Positions 8,892 to 16,310 of a stretch of 64,000 nt of DNA are shown piece after piece. The translations under genes were made by a program, and so were the position numbers. The stretch spans positions 434,001 through 498,000 of the forward strand of contig NZ_JANJYH010000001.1 of assembly GCF_024609245.1 (NCBI RefSeq), read 5' to 3'. The stretch comes from Haloarchaeobius sp. FL176. Lineage in GTDB: Archaea; Halobacteriota; Halobacteria; Halobacteriales; Natrialbaceae. A model generated the notes under the pieces. The model had not been told where the DNA came from. It ran no database searches and worked only from the letters and a program-made list of their open reading frames with translations. Positions within the stretch are counted from its first letter, which is position 1. Every line of letters starts with the position of its first letter.

Positions 8892-9869
8892 ATGACAGAG
8901 ACAATCGCTGTCGTGCCCGGCGACGGCATCGGCCAGGAGGTCGTCCCGGTCGCCGTCGACGTGCTCGACGCGGTCGGCGAGTTCGAGTTCGTCCACGGCG
9001 AGGCAGGCGACGCGACGAAGGCCGAGACAGGCAGTGCACTGCCCGCAGAGACGTACGAGCTCGTCGCCGAGTCCGACGCGACGCTGTTCGGCGCGGCCGG
9101 CGAGACCGCCGCCGACGTGGTGCTCCCGCTCCGGGAGGCCGTCGACTCCTTCGTCAACATCCGGCCGGCGCGGGCGTACCCCGGCGTCGACGCGCTCCGC
9201 CCGGAGACGGACCTCGTCTTCCTGCGCGAGAACACCGAAGGTGTCTACTCGAGCCACGAAGCCCGGCTCTCCGACGACCTCTCGACGCTCACGCGTGTCG
9301 TCACGACATCTGCCTCCGAACACCTCGCCGAGTTCGCCTGCGACTACGTCGACGACCGCGGCCTCGACGGCTTCCACGTCGCCCACAAGGCGAACGTGAT
9401 GCGGGAGACGGACGGCCGGTTCCGGGACGCGGTCGTCGGGGTCGCCGACGACCACGGCGTCGAGACCGAGGAGGTCCTGATGGACGCCTTCGCCACCCAC
9501 GTCTGCCTCGACCCCGAGCAGTTCGACGTCGTCGTCTGCCCGAACCTCGCGGGCGACGTGCTCTCGGACCTCGCCGCCGGTCTCGTCGGCGGCCTCGGTC
9601 TGCTCCCGTCGGCCAACGTCGGCCCCGAGAACGGGCTGTTCGAGCCGGTCCACGGGAGCGCCCCCGATATCGCCGGCGAGGGCGTCGCGAACCCGTCAGC
9701 GACCCTGCTCTCGGCCGCGATGCTCCTCTCGCACCTCGGCTACGACGAGGAGGGCGACCGCGTCCGCGCCGCCGTCGAGGGCGTACTCGCGGAGGGGCCG
9801 CACACGCCGGACCTCGGCGGCGAGGCGTCGACGGAGGACGTGGCCGACGCCGTGCTGGCGCGGCTCTGA
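8892..9869 (+). CDS. leuB: 3-isopropylmalate dehydrogenase
   Basis: 325 residues, a typical archaeal length. It catalyses NAD-dependent oxidative decarboxylation of 3-isopropylmalate in leucine synthesis. Motifs seen are the N-terminal [11 protein letters not shown], the substrate loop [12 protein letters not shown], the conserved HKANVM with catalytic Lys, and the metal/NAD region [17 protein letters not shown] followed by [12 protein letters not shown]. The ATG at 8892 is preferred over a GTG at 8880, which would add only four residues. The gene is normally next to leuD. Here it is separated from it by a 6.3-kb block. Confidence 0.95.
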   Translation: MTETIAVVPGDGIGQEVVPVAVDVLDAVGEFEFVHGEAGDATKAETGSALPAETYELVAESDATLFGAAGETAADVVLPLREAVDSFVNIRPARAYPGVDALRPETDLVFLRENTEGVYSSHEARLSDDLSTLTRVVTTSASEHLAEFACDYVDDRGLDGFHVAHKANVMRETDGRFRDAVVGVADDHGVETEEVLMDAFATHVCLDPEQFDVVVCPNLAGDVLSDLAAGLVGGLGLLPSANVGPENGLFEPVHGSAPDIAGEGVANPSATLLSAAMLLSHLGYDEEGDRVRAAVEGVLAEGPHTPDLGGEASTEDVADAVLARL

Positions 9870-9905
9870 GATAGAGTTTTGGGTAACCCAGACGTATGTT
9901 ACCGT

Positions 9906-10052
9906 ATGCCAGAGATAGAGCTCCGGGAGGAGACGGTGGAACGGCTCGACAGTCTCCGCGTCGACGACGAGAGCTACGACGAGCTCGTGACGGAGCTGCT
10001 GAACATCTACGAGGCGGAAGAGCTGACGATGTTCCGGTCGGGGGACGGCTAG
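9906..10052 (+). CDS. 48-residue antitoxin-like haloarchaeal protein (DUF7557-like)
   Basis: A complete small reading frame with ATG at 9906. The product begins with a short beta segment (PEIELREETVERLDSL) followed by helices, the pattern of ribbon-helix-helix or VapB-like antitoxins. I recall very similar short proteins grouped as DUF7557 in haloarchaea. No toxin gene is adjacent on this strand. The stop TAG at 10050-10052 lies in a CTAG palindrome that also supplies the stop codon of the convergent gene. A TATA-like TTTTGGGTAA lies about 25 nt upstream. Confidence 0.7.
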   Translation: MPEIELREETVERLDSLRVDDESYDELVTELLNIYEAEELTMFRSGDG

Positions 10053-10537
10053 CGCTCGTCGTCCGCCGGTGCCCGCGCTGCGACCGCACAGACCTCCTCC
10101 CAGCGGCCTTTCGACTCCAGATGCGCCTGGAGCTCCTCGCCGTAGCGTCCCGCGAGTTCGCTCGCCGCGTCGATACGCTTCTGGTCGGGCTCGTCGTCCC
10201 CGCCATCGCCACCCATGCCGAGTGCGGACTTGACGGAGTCGACGATGCCGCCACCGCCGGAGCCGCGGTCACGTGACCCGCCGCCGGGCGCTCCGCCCAT
10301 CGCCTGCATCTGGGCGTTGATGTCGTCGAGTTCGGGCACGATGGTCGCCACCTTCTCCGTGTTCGCGACGATACGGGCGTCCGCCGGCGACTCGGGGTTC
10401 TCTATCTCGAACTCGACCGCGCTCATGATGAGGTTCCACTCCTGATTGGAGAACTCCGAGTCGATCACGTCCTGTGTGAACTCCTTGTCGACCGTCATGC
10501 GCTCGCCGACGACCTGGTCCGTCCAGCCGTTGTTCAT
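10049..10537 (-). CDS. Haloarchaeal protein of the DUF5799 type
   Basis: 162 residues from ATG at 10537; upstream in-frame codons would add a Lys/Arg-rich stretch. The N-terminal half is conserved-looking and alpha-helical (VVGERMTVDKEF, SNQEWNLIMSAVEFEI, VPELDDINAQMQAM). A Gly/Ser/Arg-rich linker follows, and then a C-terminal helical part ending ESKGRWEEVCAVA. I recall this as a haloarchaea-specific domain of unknown function. There is no signal peptide and no enzyme motif. The stop codon shares the CTAG tetramer with the opposing small gene. Confidence 0.72.
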   Translation of the reverse strand: MNNGWTDQVVGERMTVDKEFTQDVIDSEFSNQEWNLIMSAVEFEIENPESPADARIVANTEKVATIVPELDDINAQMQAMGGAPGGGSRDRGSGGGGIVDSVKSALGMGGDGGDDEPDQKRIDAASELAGRYGEELQAHLESKGRWEEVCAVAARAPADDER

Positions 10538-10685
10538 GTCACGACGTTTCGTGAGCATCCGTATCAGGGTTGCGCTCGCGCGCACGTCAGCCGTCATCTG
10601 ACAAGAACTTTACTCCCGTTCACACAGGGTGGGAACGGCAGGCCCCGTATTTGTCTCCCGACCGGGTCACTTTCGAATGGTCCCC

Positions 10686-11537
10686 ATGGATTCCGACAAG
10701 TACCCGACAGAGAGCGACAGACGACGGTTCGTCAAAGGCGTCGCGGGCGGTGCGGCGATGGCCGCTATCAGCACTGCGGCCGGTGCTGCCATCGAGGGCA
10801 CGACGACCGGGAGCGGCACGGGCGGCGGGTCAGTCACCTACCGCGCCGCGAAGAACACCGACGGCCCCGCTCCCCGTGGCCTCCCACAGATTCCGCTCGA
10901 ACTCGACGACGAGGGCTACCTGAAGGGCGTCTGGCCCGAGTCCGAGGAGCGCGAGCTCGAGGACGGCACGACCGTCACCGTCGCCGAGATGGAGCTCGGC
11001 GGGGTGACCTACTCCACCCAGTGGTTCCAGTACTGCGGGTGCCAGACCTTCCAGAACGTCCAGCCCGACGGCGACTACGACAACTACATGCGCTACAGCG
11101 CGAACACACGCCTCGGCTGGCAGAGCTCCGAGAGGAGCATCGGTGAGCGCGTCCACGTCGACCACTTCGACGACTACGCGGACTGGGGCAACGGCATCGG
11201 CGATGACGGCTACGGTAAGCCCGCGAACTGCACCTGGCGCTCGCAGGACATCGACAGCGGGGAGACGCTCCCCATCCAGGTCATCCGCAGTACGCGCGTC
11301 GAGCGCGCCGCCGAGGAGGACGAGTGGCTCGCCGACAGTACGGTCGACGGCTTCATCGCCTTCCTAAACAAGTGCACGCACTTCTGCTGCATCCCGGGGT
11401 TCAAGGACAGCTCCGACGCCCCGAAGTTCGGTGCCGCGAACAAGAGCTACTGCGGCTGTCACCAGTCCGTCTACGACCCGTTCGAGGTCGTCGAACGTTC
11501 GTTCACGGCTCTCCCGCGCCCGAACAGCGACGGCTGA
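10686..11537 (+). CDS. Rieske iron-sulfur protein with twin-arginine signal
   Basis: 283 residues. A twin-arginine signal (RRRFVKGVAGGAAM) at the N-terminus is followed by a hydrophobic anchor, so the protein is exported folded. The [2Fe-2S] motifs are CTHFCC (Cys230, His232, Cys235) and CGCHQS (Cys256, Cys258, His259). The family transfers electrons from quinol to a cytochrome or halocyanin. Motif 1 normally reads CTHxGC, so Cys234 replaces the usual Gly; motif 2 has Gln instead of Gly. No cytochrome b gene is adjacent. The ATG at 10686 is chosen because it gives a normal signal peptide; an ATG at 10677 is also possible. Confidence 0.88.
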   Translation: MDSDKYPTESDRRRFVKGVAGGAAMAAISTAAGAAIEGTTTGSGTGGGSVTYRAAKNTDGPAPRGLPQIPLELDDEGYLKGVWPESEERELEDGTTVTVAEMELGGVTYSTQWFQYCGCQTFQNVQPDGDYDNYMRYSANTRLGWQSSERSIGERVHVDHFDDYADWGNGIGDDGYGKPANCTWRSQDIDSGETLPIQVIRSTRVERAAEEDEWLADSTVDGFIAFLNKCTHFCCIPGFKDSSDAPKFGAANKSYCGCHQSVYDPFEVVERSFTALPRPNSDG

Positions 11538-11565
11538 GACGGGCGGTGACAGCGCGACGCCGGCC

Positions 11566-11958
11566 TCAGAACGCGTCGCCTTCGATGTCGACCTCGGCCT
11601 CGAGCGCCGGCTTCACCGCGTCGCCGACCTTGCAGAGCTCGTGGGCACGCTCGACGATAGCGTCGCCCTTGTCGCCGATGTCGCCGGCGACCTTCACGTC
11701 GAAGTGGACGGACGCGAGCTTGTCGTCGTCGTTGAGTTCGCCGGTCGTGTCGATCTCGATGTGGCCGAGGTCGCCAGCCTGCCGCTGCTCCGCGCCGACG
11801 CGGAGTGCGGGGACGTAGCAGGACGCGTAGGCGGCGAGCAGCGCCTCGAGTGTGTCGGGCGCAGCCTCGCCGGTCGCGTCGACGGTCGTCTCGAAGTCAC
11901 GGATCGTGTTCTCGGTGCTGTAGCCCTCCTCTGAGACGCTGTGGACTTCTTTGGACAT
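11566..11958 (-). CDS. OsmC family peroxide-reducing protein
   Basis: 130 residues starting at the ATG at 11958. It carries the two conserved cysteines of the OsmC/Ohr fold: one in ASCYVPALRVGAEQR at the helix start and one in HELCKVGDAV. The family reduces organic peroxides in the cytoplasm with thiol cofactors; some members act on other small sulfur compounds. The conserved LLAAYASC context and the C-terminal VKPALE strand support the call. It stands alone, convergent with the Rieske gene and divergent from the channel-like gene. Confidence 0.88.
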   Translation of the reverse strand: MSKEVHSVSEEGYSTENTIRDFETTVDATGEAAPDTLEALLAAYASCYVPALRVGAEQRQAGDLGHIEIDTTGELNDDDKLASVHFDVKVAGDIGDKGDAIVERAHELCKVGDAVKPALEAEVDIEGDAF

Positions 11959-12079
11959 TGCATTCGTGTCCTCGCCCGGCAGCGCCTTCATACTTGTTCT
12001 TGCGGGTGACGCGACTCTGTCTCAGGTGAATCGTGTACGAAAACTTTACTTACAGGACCGGAGACAGACTGAACGAGCC

Positions 12080-12154
12080 ATGACAGCTCAAAGTAATATA
12101 CGGATTGGCAACGGTCGGAACGCTGCGACGACGACGATGGGGTGGTCAGCGTGA
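12080..12154 (+). CDS. Possible 24-residue leader ORF of the channel-like gene
   Basis: An ATG at 12080 opens a 24-codon frame whose TGA (12152-12154) lies just inside the next gene. A TATA-like AACTTTACTT lies about 36 nt before this ATG, so the mRNA probably starts just ahead of it, and ribosomes would meet this frame before the GTG at 12142. The peptide begins MTAQSNIRI and has no recognisable domain. It could be a translated leader that couples expression, or chance. Confidence 0.3.
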   Translation: MTAQSNIRIGNGRNAATTTMGWSA

Positions 12155-12843
12155 TTCCGCTACAGGACAACTTCGAGATCACGGCGACGCCGCTCATCCG
12201 GTGGCTGGACAACGCGTTCTCCCGAGTCGTCACCGACTTTCAGGGTATCGCGCCGAACCTGCTGTACGCCCTCGTCTACCTGGTCGTCGGGTTCCTCGCC
12301 GCGAAGTTCGTCTCGGGCACCGTGGTGAAGGTGACGCGGCGGATGGGCCTGGACGAGATGGCCGAGGACTCGCCCGTCGGCGAGTTCCTCCCCGGACGCG
12401 ACCTGAGCCAGCTGCTCGGCCAGTTCGCGACCCTGTACATCTACCTGCTCGTCGGCCTGCTGGTGATGCAGGAACTGGGCATCGGCCGGCTGGCCGCAGC
12501 GTTCAACGGCGCGGTCGAGTTCCTCCCTACGGCTATCATCGCGGCCATCGTGGTGGCGCTCGGCTTCTGGCTCGCGGACCTCGTCGAGGACCGCATGAGC
12601 GACTCCGAGCTGGGTGACGGGCAGGTCGGCGCGCTGTTCGGGGCCGCCGTCCAGGTGTTCGTCTACCTCATCGCCATCGCGGTCGGCTTCGGCGCGCTGG
12701 CGTCCTCGACCGGTGCCGGCGGCATCGCGTTCCCCATCATCCAGGCGTTCGCGCTCGGCTTCGCCATCGCGCTCGGCCTCGCCGTCGGCTGGGTGAGCAA
12801 AGACCACCTCGCCGGTGCGGTCGAGAGCGACGGGGACGAGTAA
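12142..12843 (+). CDS. MscS-related membrane protein with conserved TM-helix repeats
   Basis: 233 residues with four to five predicted membrane segments: LLYALVYLVVGFLAAKFV, LYIYLLVGLLVMQELGI, AIIAAIVVALGFWLADLV, a fourth at VFVYLIAIAVGFGALA, and the last near FALGFAIALGLAVGW. The first and third segments, each followed by a basic or acidic amphipathic stretch, match the duplicated conserved TM helix found in small-conductance mechanosensitive channel relatives. The beta domain of true MscS is absent, so channel activity is uncertain. The start is a GTG, overlapped by a possible short leader frame. The N-terminus names no signal peptide. Confidence 0.8.
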   Translation: MVSVIPLQDNFEITATPLIRWLDNAFSRVVTDFQGIAPNLLYALVYLVVGFLAAKFVSGTVVKVTRRMGLDEMAEDSPVGEFLPGRDLSQLLGQFATLYIYLLVGLLVMQELGIGRLAAAFNGAVEFLPTAIIAAIVVALGFWLADLVEDRMSDSELGDGQVGALFGAAVQVFVYLIAIAVGFGALASSTGAGGIAFPIIQAFALGFAIALGLAVGWVSKDHLAGAVESDGDE

Positions 12844-12929
12844 CTGCCCGGCTATCGCAGCCGGACTCCCCACAGGAATCGGTCCGACGGACAGAACTGT
12901 TATTCCGTTTCGTACAGAACACGCGTCTC

Positions 12930-13985
12930 ATGACAGACTGTTCCCTGGAGTCCTCGGGCCCCGTCCTCGAGACGCTGGTCGAGAACTTGCCCGAGGGCGT
13001 GCTCGTCGAGGACGCCTCCAGGGAGGTACTGCTGGCCAACGAGCGCCTCTGTGAACTCCTCGAACTCGCTCGTGACCCCTGTGAGCTGATCGGGAGCGAC
13101 TGCGAGGAGGCCGGGGAGCGCATCTCGGACCGGTTCGCGGAACCCGAGGCGTTCGTCCCGCGACTCGCCGAGCTGCTCGACGCGCGCGAGCCGGTCCACG
13201 GCGAGGAGCTGGCCCTCGCGAACGGCCGGACGCTCGAACGGAGCTATATCCCCTACACCACGCCGACGGGCGAGGCGAACATCTGGGTGTACCGCGACGT
13301 GACCGAACGCACCACCCGCGAAGCCGAGCTCGAGCGGCAGAACGAACGTCTCGCGGAGTTCGCCTCCGTCGTCTCGCACGACCTCCGGAACCCGCTCAGC
13401 GTCGCGAAGACGAGCCTGCAGCTCGCCCGCGACGACCCGGAGGGCGACCACCTCGACGAGATCGAACGGAGCCTCGACCGCATGGACCGACTCACGACGC
13501 AGCTCCTCACGCTCGCCCGCGAAGGGGACCAGAGCGAGGAACTGGAGCCGACACCGCTGTCGACGCTCGTCGAGCAGTCCTGGAGCAACGTCGAGACCGG
13601 CGGCGCGACCCTCGAGAACGACACCTCGGGCATCGTCCTGGCGGACTGGAGCCGGCTCGGCCAGCTGTTCGAGAACCTCTTCCGGAACGCCGTGGAACAC
13701 GGCTCGCCGGCCGACCAGCCACACGGCACCGATGACCTGACCGTCTCCGTCGAGTCCACCGCGGACGCGATCGTCGTCGAGGACGACGGCGACGGCCTAC
13801 CGGACCCGGACCTGGAGACCGAGCGGCTGTTCGAGACCGGCTTCTCCACGGAGCCGGACGGTACCGGGCTCGGACTCGGTATCGTCCAGGAGATCGTCGC
13901 GGCACACGGCTGGGAGATCAGCCTCGAGGAGGGCGCGGAGAACGGCCTCAGGTTCGAGATGACCGGCATCGAGTTCGCGGAGTAG
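12930..13985 (+). CDS. Soluble PAS-type sensor histidine kinase
   Basis: 351 residues without membrane segments, so it senses inside the cell. Residues about 10-130 form a PAS-like domain (GVLVEDASREVLLANERLCEL, then WVYRDVTER). The dimerisation/phosphoacceptor box is FASVVSHDLRNPL with His150. The ATPase domain has N-box ENLFRNAVEHG, G1 VEDDGDGLPD, F-box-like TGFSTEPDGTG and G2 GLGLGIV. No response regulator gene is adjacent, which is common for haloarchaeal orphan kinases. The signal and partner are unknown. A short spacer separates it from the channel-like gene on the same strand. Confidence 0.9.
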   Translation: MTDCSLESSGPVLETLVENLPEGVLVEDASREVLLANERLCELLELARDPCELIGSDCEEAGERISDRFAEPEAFVPRLAELLDAREPVHGEELALANGRTLERSYIPYTTPTGEANIWVYRDVTERTTREAELERQNERLAEFASVVSHDLRNPLSVAKTSLQLARDDPEGDHLDEIERSLDRMDRLTTQLLTLAREGDQSEELEPTPLSTLVEQSWSNVETGGATLENDTSGIVLADWSRLGQLFENLFRNAVEHGSPADQPHGTDDLTVSVESTADAIVVEDDGDGLPDPDLETERLFETGFSTEPDGTGLGLGIVQEIVAAHGWEISLEEGAENGLRFEMTGIEFAE

Positions 13986-14044
13986 GCACCCGGACCCGGC
14001 CACTGCCGGGCTTCGGGTCGTCTCGAAAACGAGTCGCTTGCGGC

Positions 14045-14782
14045 TCAGTCGAGCAGATTCTCGCTGAGGGCCCAGCTCTCGTCGCCCTCAAGGACGACGA
14101 CCTCGGCGTCGCTACCCGTCCCACGCACCTCGCGGGCGAAGTCGTCGGGGTCCTGTTCGATGGGCGGGAACGTGTCGTAGTGGATCGGCAGTGCGTAGTC
14201 GACGTCGAGCCAGTCGACGGCGATGGCGGCTTGCCACGGACCCATGGTGAAGTGGTCGCCGATCGGCACCGCGGCGACGTCAGGTTCGAGGTACGGCGCG
14301 ATGACATCGCGCATCTCGGTCATGAGCCCGGTGTCGCCCGCGTGGTAGAACGTCTCGGACTCCTCGTCTGCGACCTGTGTGGGCTTCGTGTCGGAGATGA
14401 CGAAGCCGGTCGGCATCCCGCCGGAGGTGCCGTAGCCGGTCTCCATCCCGTTGGTGTGGTCGGCGCGGTGCATCGTGACGTAGGCGTCCCCGCACTCGAC
14501 CGTGCCACCGACGTTCATTCCCATCCCACCGATGGCCTCGTAGTCGCCGAACTCGTCCCGGCAGTACTCCACGACCTCTGGCGTCGCCACGAGCGTCGTC
14601 CCCTCGTACCGGTCCACGTCGCCGATGTGGTCGGCGTGGCCGTGCGTGAGCAGGACGTAGTCCGGGTCCAGCTCCTCGGGGTCGGTGTCGGTCTTCGGGT
14701 TGTCGAAGAAGGGGTCGATGAGCAGCTCTGTCTCGCCGACTGTCACACCGAACGTCGAGTGTCCGAACCAGGTGAGTTCCAT
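14045..14782 (-). CDS. Metallo-beta-lactamase fold metal-dependent hydrolase (UPF0173 type)
   Basis: 245 residues from ATG at 14782, which opens directly on the family's first strand ([11 protein letters not shown]). The metal site motif is [10 protein letters not shown], with further ligands expected at [15 protein letters not shown] and the C-terminal [10 protein letters not shown]. This subgroup is a stand-alone hydrolase family of unknown physiological substrate, cytoplasmic and usually zinc dependent. An upstream in-frame ATG at 14908 would add 42 residues not found in the family and is rejected. Confidence 0.9.
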   Translation of the reverse strand: MELTWFGHSTFGVTVGETELLIDPFFDNPKTDTDPEELDPDYVLLTHGHADHIGDVDRYEGTTLVATPEVVEYCRDEFGDYEAIGGMGMNVGGTVECGDAYVTMHRADHTNGMETGYGTSGGMPTGFVISDTKPTQVADEESETFYHAGDTGLMTEMRDVIAPYLEPDVAAVPIGDHFTMGPWQAAIAVDWLDVDYALPIHYDTFPPIEQDPDDFAREVRGTGSDAEVVVLEGDESWALSENLLD

Positions 14783-14917
14783 ACACACGTGGGTTCGTCC
14801 GGTGCCTACTTCAAGGTAGGCGGACCGTCGCTCGGAACCGACCGCAGGAACGGAAACTTGCCGTCGCGGCTGGCCCGACCACCCACGACTATGGTCCGGT
14901 GTCGACAACGGACGGCT

Positions 14918-15181
14918 ATGCTCGCACTCGAACTCGACGAGTTCATGGTCGAACTGAAAGACGGCAGCATCAAGAACGTGGGTCCGACGAACAAGTCGGC
15001 CTCGGCGAAGCTGTTCGACGTCGAGTCCGCCGACGTCCGGGAGTTCGGCGACAAGCGTCTGAAGTTCGTCTTCGAGGACGACTCCGGGAACGAGGTACAG
15101 GTGTCCCTGTTCCCCGAGGAGGCAGAGAAGATGGCAGCAGACGTGGAGTCGCTGGCGGCCGACTCCCCTGTGTTCGAGTGA
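14918..15181 (+). CDS. Small conserved haloarchaeal protein, function unknown
   Basis: 87 residues, acidic, starting MLALELDEF. The body reads as alternating short strands and helices ([22 protein letters not shown]-type strand, [12 protein letters not shown]). In-frame ATGs at 14891 and 14945 are alternatives. There is no signal, zinc motif or enzyme motif. It sits divergently from the metallo-hydrolase gene and convergently with the zinc-ribbon gene. I recall closely similar sequences across haloarchaea but no assigned role. Confidence 0.7.
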   Translation: MLALELDEFMVELKDGSIKNVGPTNKSASAKLFDVESADVREFGDKRLKFVFEDDSGNEVQVSLFPEEAEKMAADVESLAADSPVFE

Positions 15182-15215
15182 CCGCCACGGCTCCGGTGTG
15201 GGATGAGCGAGCGGC

Positions 15216-15416
15216 TCAGGCGTTGTTCATCCGCTGGCTGGAACGCTCGCCGCAGGTCTGACACTCCTTGACGCGGTACGGCTCGCGGGAGAACTGGGCG
15301 TTCTCCTGCTTGCTGCTCTCCGTGATTATCTGGACGGACACCTTGTGGAGCGTCTCCGTACCGCAGTGATCACAGTGTTCGGTCAACCCATCTATTGAGT
15401 CGTCAGTCGTTGCCAT
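15216..15416 (-). CDS. Putative zinc-ribbon protein (DUF7835 type)
   Basis: 66 residues with two CxxC pairs, CDHCGTET near the N-terminus and CQTCGERS near the C-terminus, separated by a basic/beta region ([11 protein letters not shown]). The four cysteines should bind one zinc in a beta-ribbon. Such small zinc proteins are abundant in haloarchaea and often affect stress responses, but this one has no known role. The ATG at 15416 is the only sensible start. Confidence 0.8.
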   Translation of the reverse strand: MATTDDSIDGLTEHCDHCGTETLHKVSVQIITESSKQENAQFSREPYRVKECQTCGERSSQRMNNA

Positions 15417-15536
15417 ACTCCCACTTCAGCGCCTATCCACATAACGACCAGTTAGCGTTTTCATCCGATGTAATAACCGGGTTATCGAGTAGGTTTATCG
15501 CCGCGAGTTCGGCAGCTGAAACCCTTCGGGCACAAA

Positions 15537-15544
15537 CCTTTTAG
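15537..15544 (+). promoter_or_regulatory. TATA box of the winged-helix gene at 15568
   Basis: CCTTTTAG lies 24-31 nt before the GTG start, the spacing expected for a leaderless transcript. It supports the GTG over any later ATG. Confidence 0.55.
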
Positions 15545-15567
15545 TCACCAACCGGTCACGTAGTGTC

Positions 15568-15915
15568 GTGGACGACGAGCGGCCAATCGAAGAGATACTC
15601 GATACAATCGGGGACGAGACCGCGCGAGAGGTCCTCGCAGCCGTGAGCGAGGAGCCACGGTCAGCGAAAGAAGTGGCAGAGTTCTGTGACCTCTCGCTCC
15701 CGACCGTGTATCGTCGCATCGAGATGCTCAAAGAACACGAGCTGATCTCGTCAGAGACGCTCGTGGCCCGCGACGGGAACCACTACGACGCGTTCAAGTC
15801 GAACTTCGACGCGACTGTCATTCGGCTCAAAGAAGATGAGTACGACATCCGCATCTACCGGAAGGAGAACCTGCCTGACCGCTTCTCCAGTCTCTGGGAC
15901 GAGCTCGGTCGGTGA
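15568..15915 (+). CDS. ArsR/winged-helix transcriptional regulator
   Basis: 115 residues, GTG start. The N-terminal two thirds is a winged helix of the ArsR/HTH_20 type (DTIGDETAREVLAAVSEEP, then SAKEVAEFCDLSLPTVYRR as helix-turn-helix, then the wing). The C-terminal part (IRLKEDEYDIRIYRKE) probably dimerises. It lies 51 bp before a small membrane protein on the same strand. I know this HTH plus membrane protein pairing from other haloarchaea. The pair probably forms a regulator and membrane-sensor or partner unit, although the signal is not known. Confidence 0.88.
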   Translation: MDDERPIEEILDTIGDETAREVLAAVSEEPRSAKEVAEFCDLSLPTVYRRIEMLKEHELISSETLVARDGNHYDAFKSNFDATVIRLKEDEYDIRIYRKENLPDRFSSLWDELGR

Positions 15916-15966
15916 GCCACCACGTCGGGACTGCCAGCCACGGCGGCCAGCGAGGGGTGAGGGCTG

Positions 15967-16263
15967 GTGGTCGAACTGAGTGCGATAGCGGACGTGCTCC
16001 TGATGGGCCTGCGCCTCGTGCTGTTCGCGCTGGCGCTCGGACTGACGTTCATCAGCTTCCAGGCGTACAACCAGAAGGGCGGTAGGCGACTGGAGTCTGC
16101 GTTCATCGGCTTCGCGTTCATCAGCATGGGCGTCGCGCTGACGACCATCAGCACACAGATCACCCGAGAGGCCACTGCCGAGACCGCGACGTACTTCCAG
16201 GTCGCGGAGACGATCCCGTTCATCGTCGGGTTCAGCATGCTGTACCTCTCGCTCTATCGCTGA
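15967..16263 (+). CDS. Small membrane protein paired with the HTH regulator (DUF7521-like)
   Basis: 98 residues, GTG start. Three predicted membrane segments: VLLMGLRLVLFALALGLTF, then FIGFAFISMGVALTTI, then ETIPFIVGFSMLYLSLYR, separated by a short basic loop (NQKGGRR) and a polar loop. I recall this family as a frequent downstream neighbour of small winged-helix proteins in haloarchaea. The very tight order suggests co-transcription from the promoter at 15537. It has no catalytic motif. Confidence 0.78.
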   Translation: MVELSAIADVLLMGLRLVLFALALGLTFISFQAYNQKGGRRLESAFIGFAFISMGVALTTISTQITREATAETATYFQVAETIPFIVGFSMLYLSLYR

Positions 16264-16280
16264 CACAGATTCGACAACCG

Positions 16281-16286
16281 TTTTAG
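16281..16286 (+). promoter_or_regulatory. TATA box of the DHH-family gene at 16311
   Basis: TTTTAG, preceded by a CGACAACCG BRE-like stretch, lies 25-30 nt before the ATG. It supports a leaderless transcript and the chosen start. Confidence 0.55.
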
Positions 16287-16310
16287 GCCGGGTCTACTCT
16301 ACTCGGTCAA

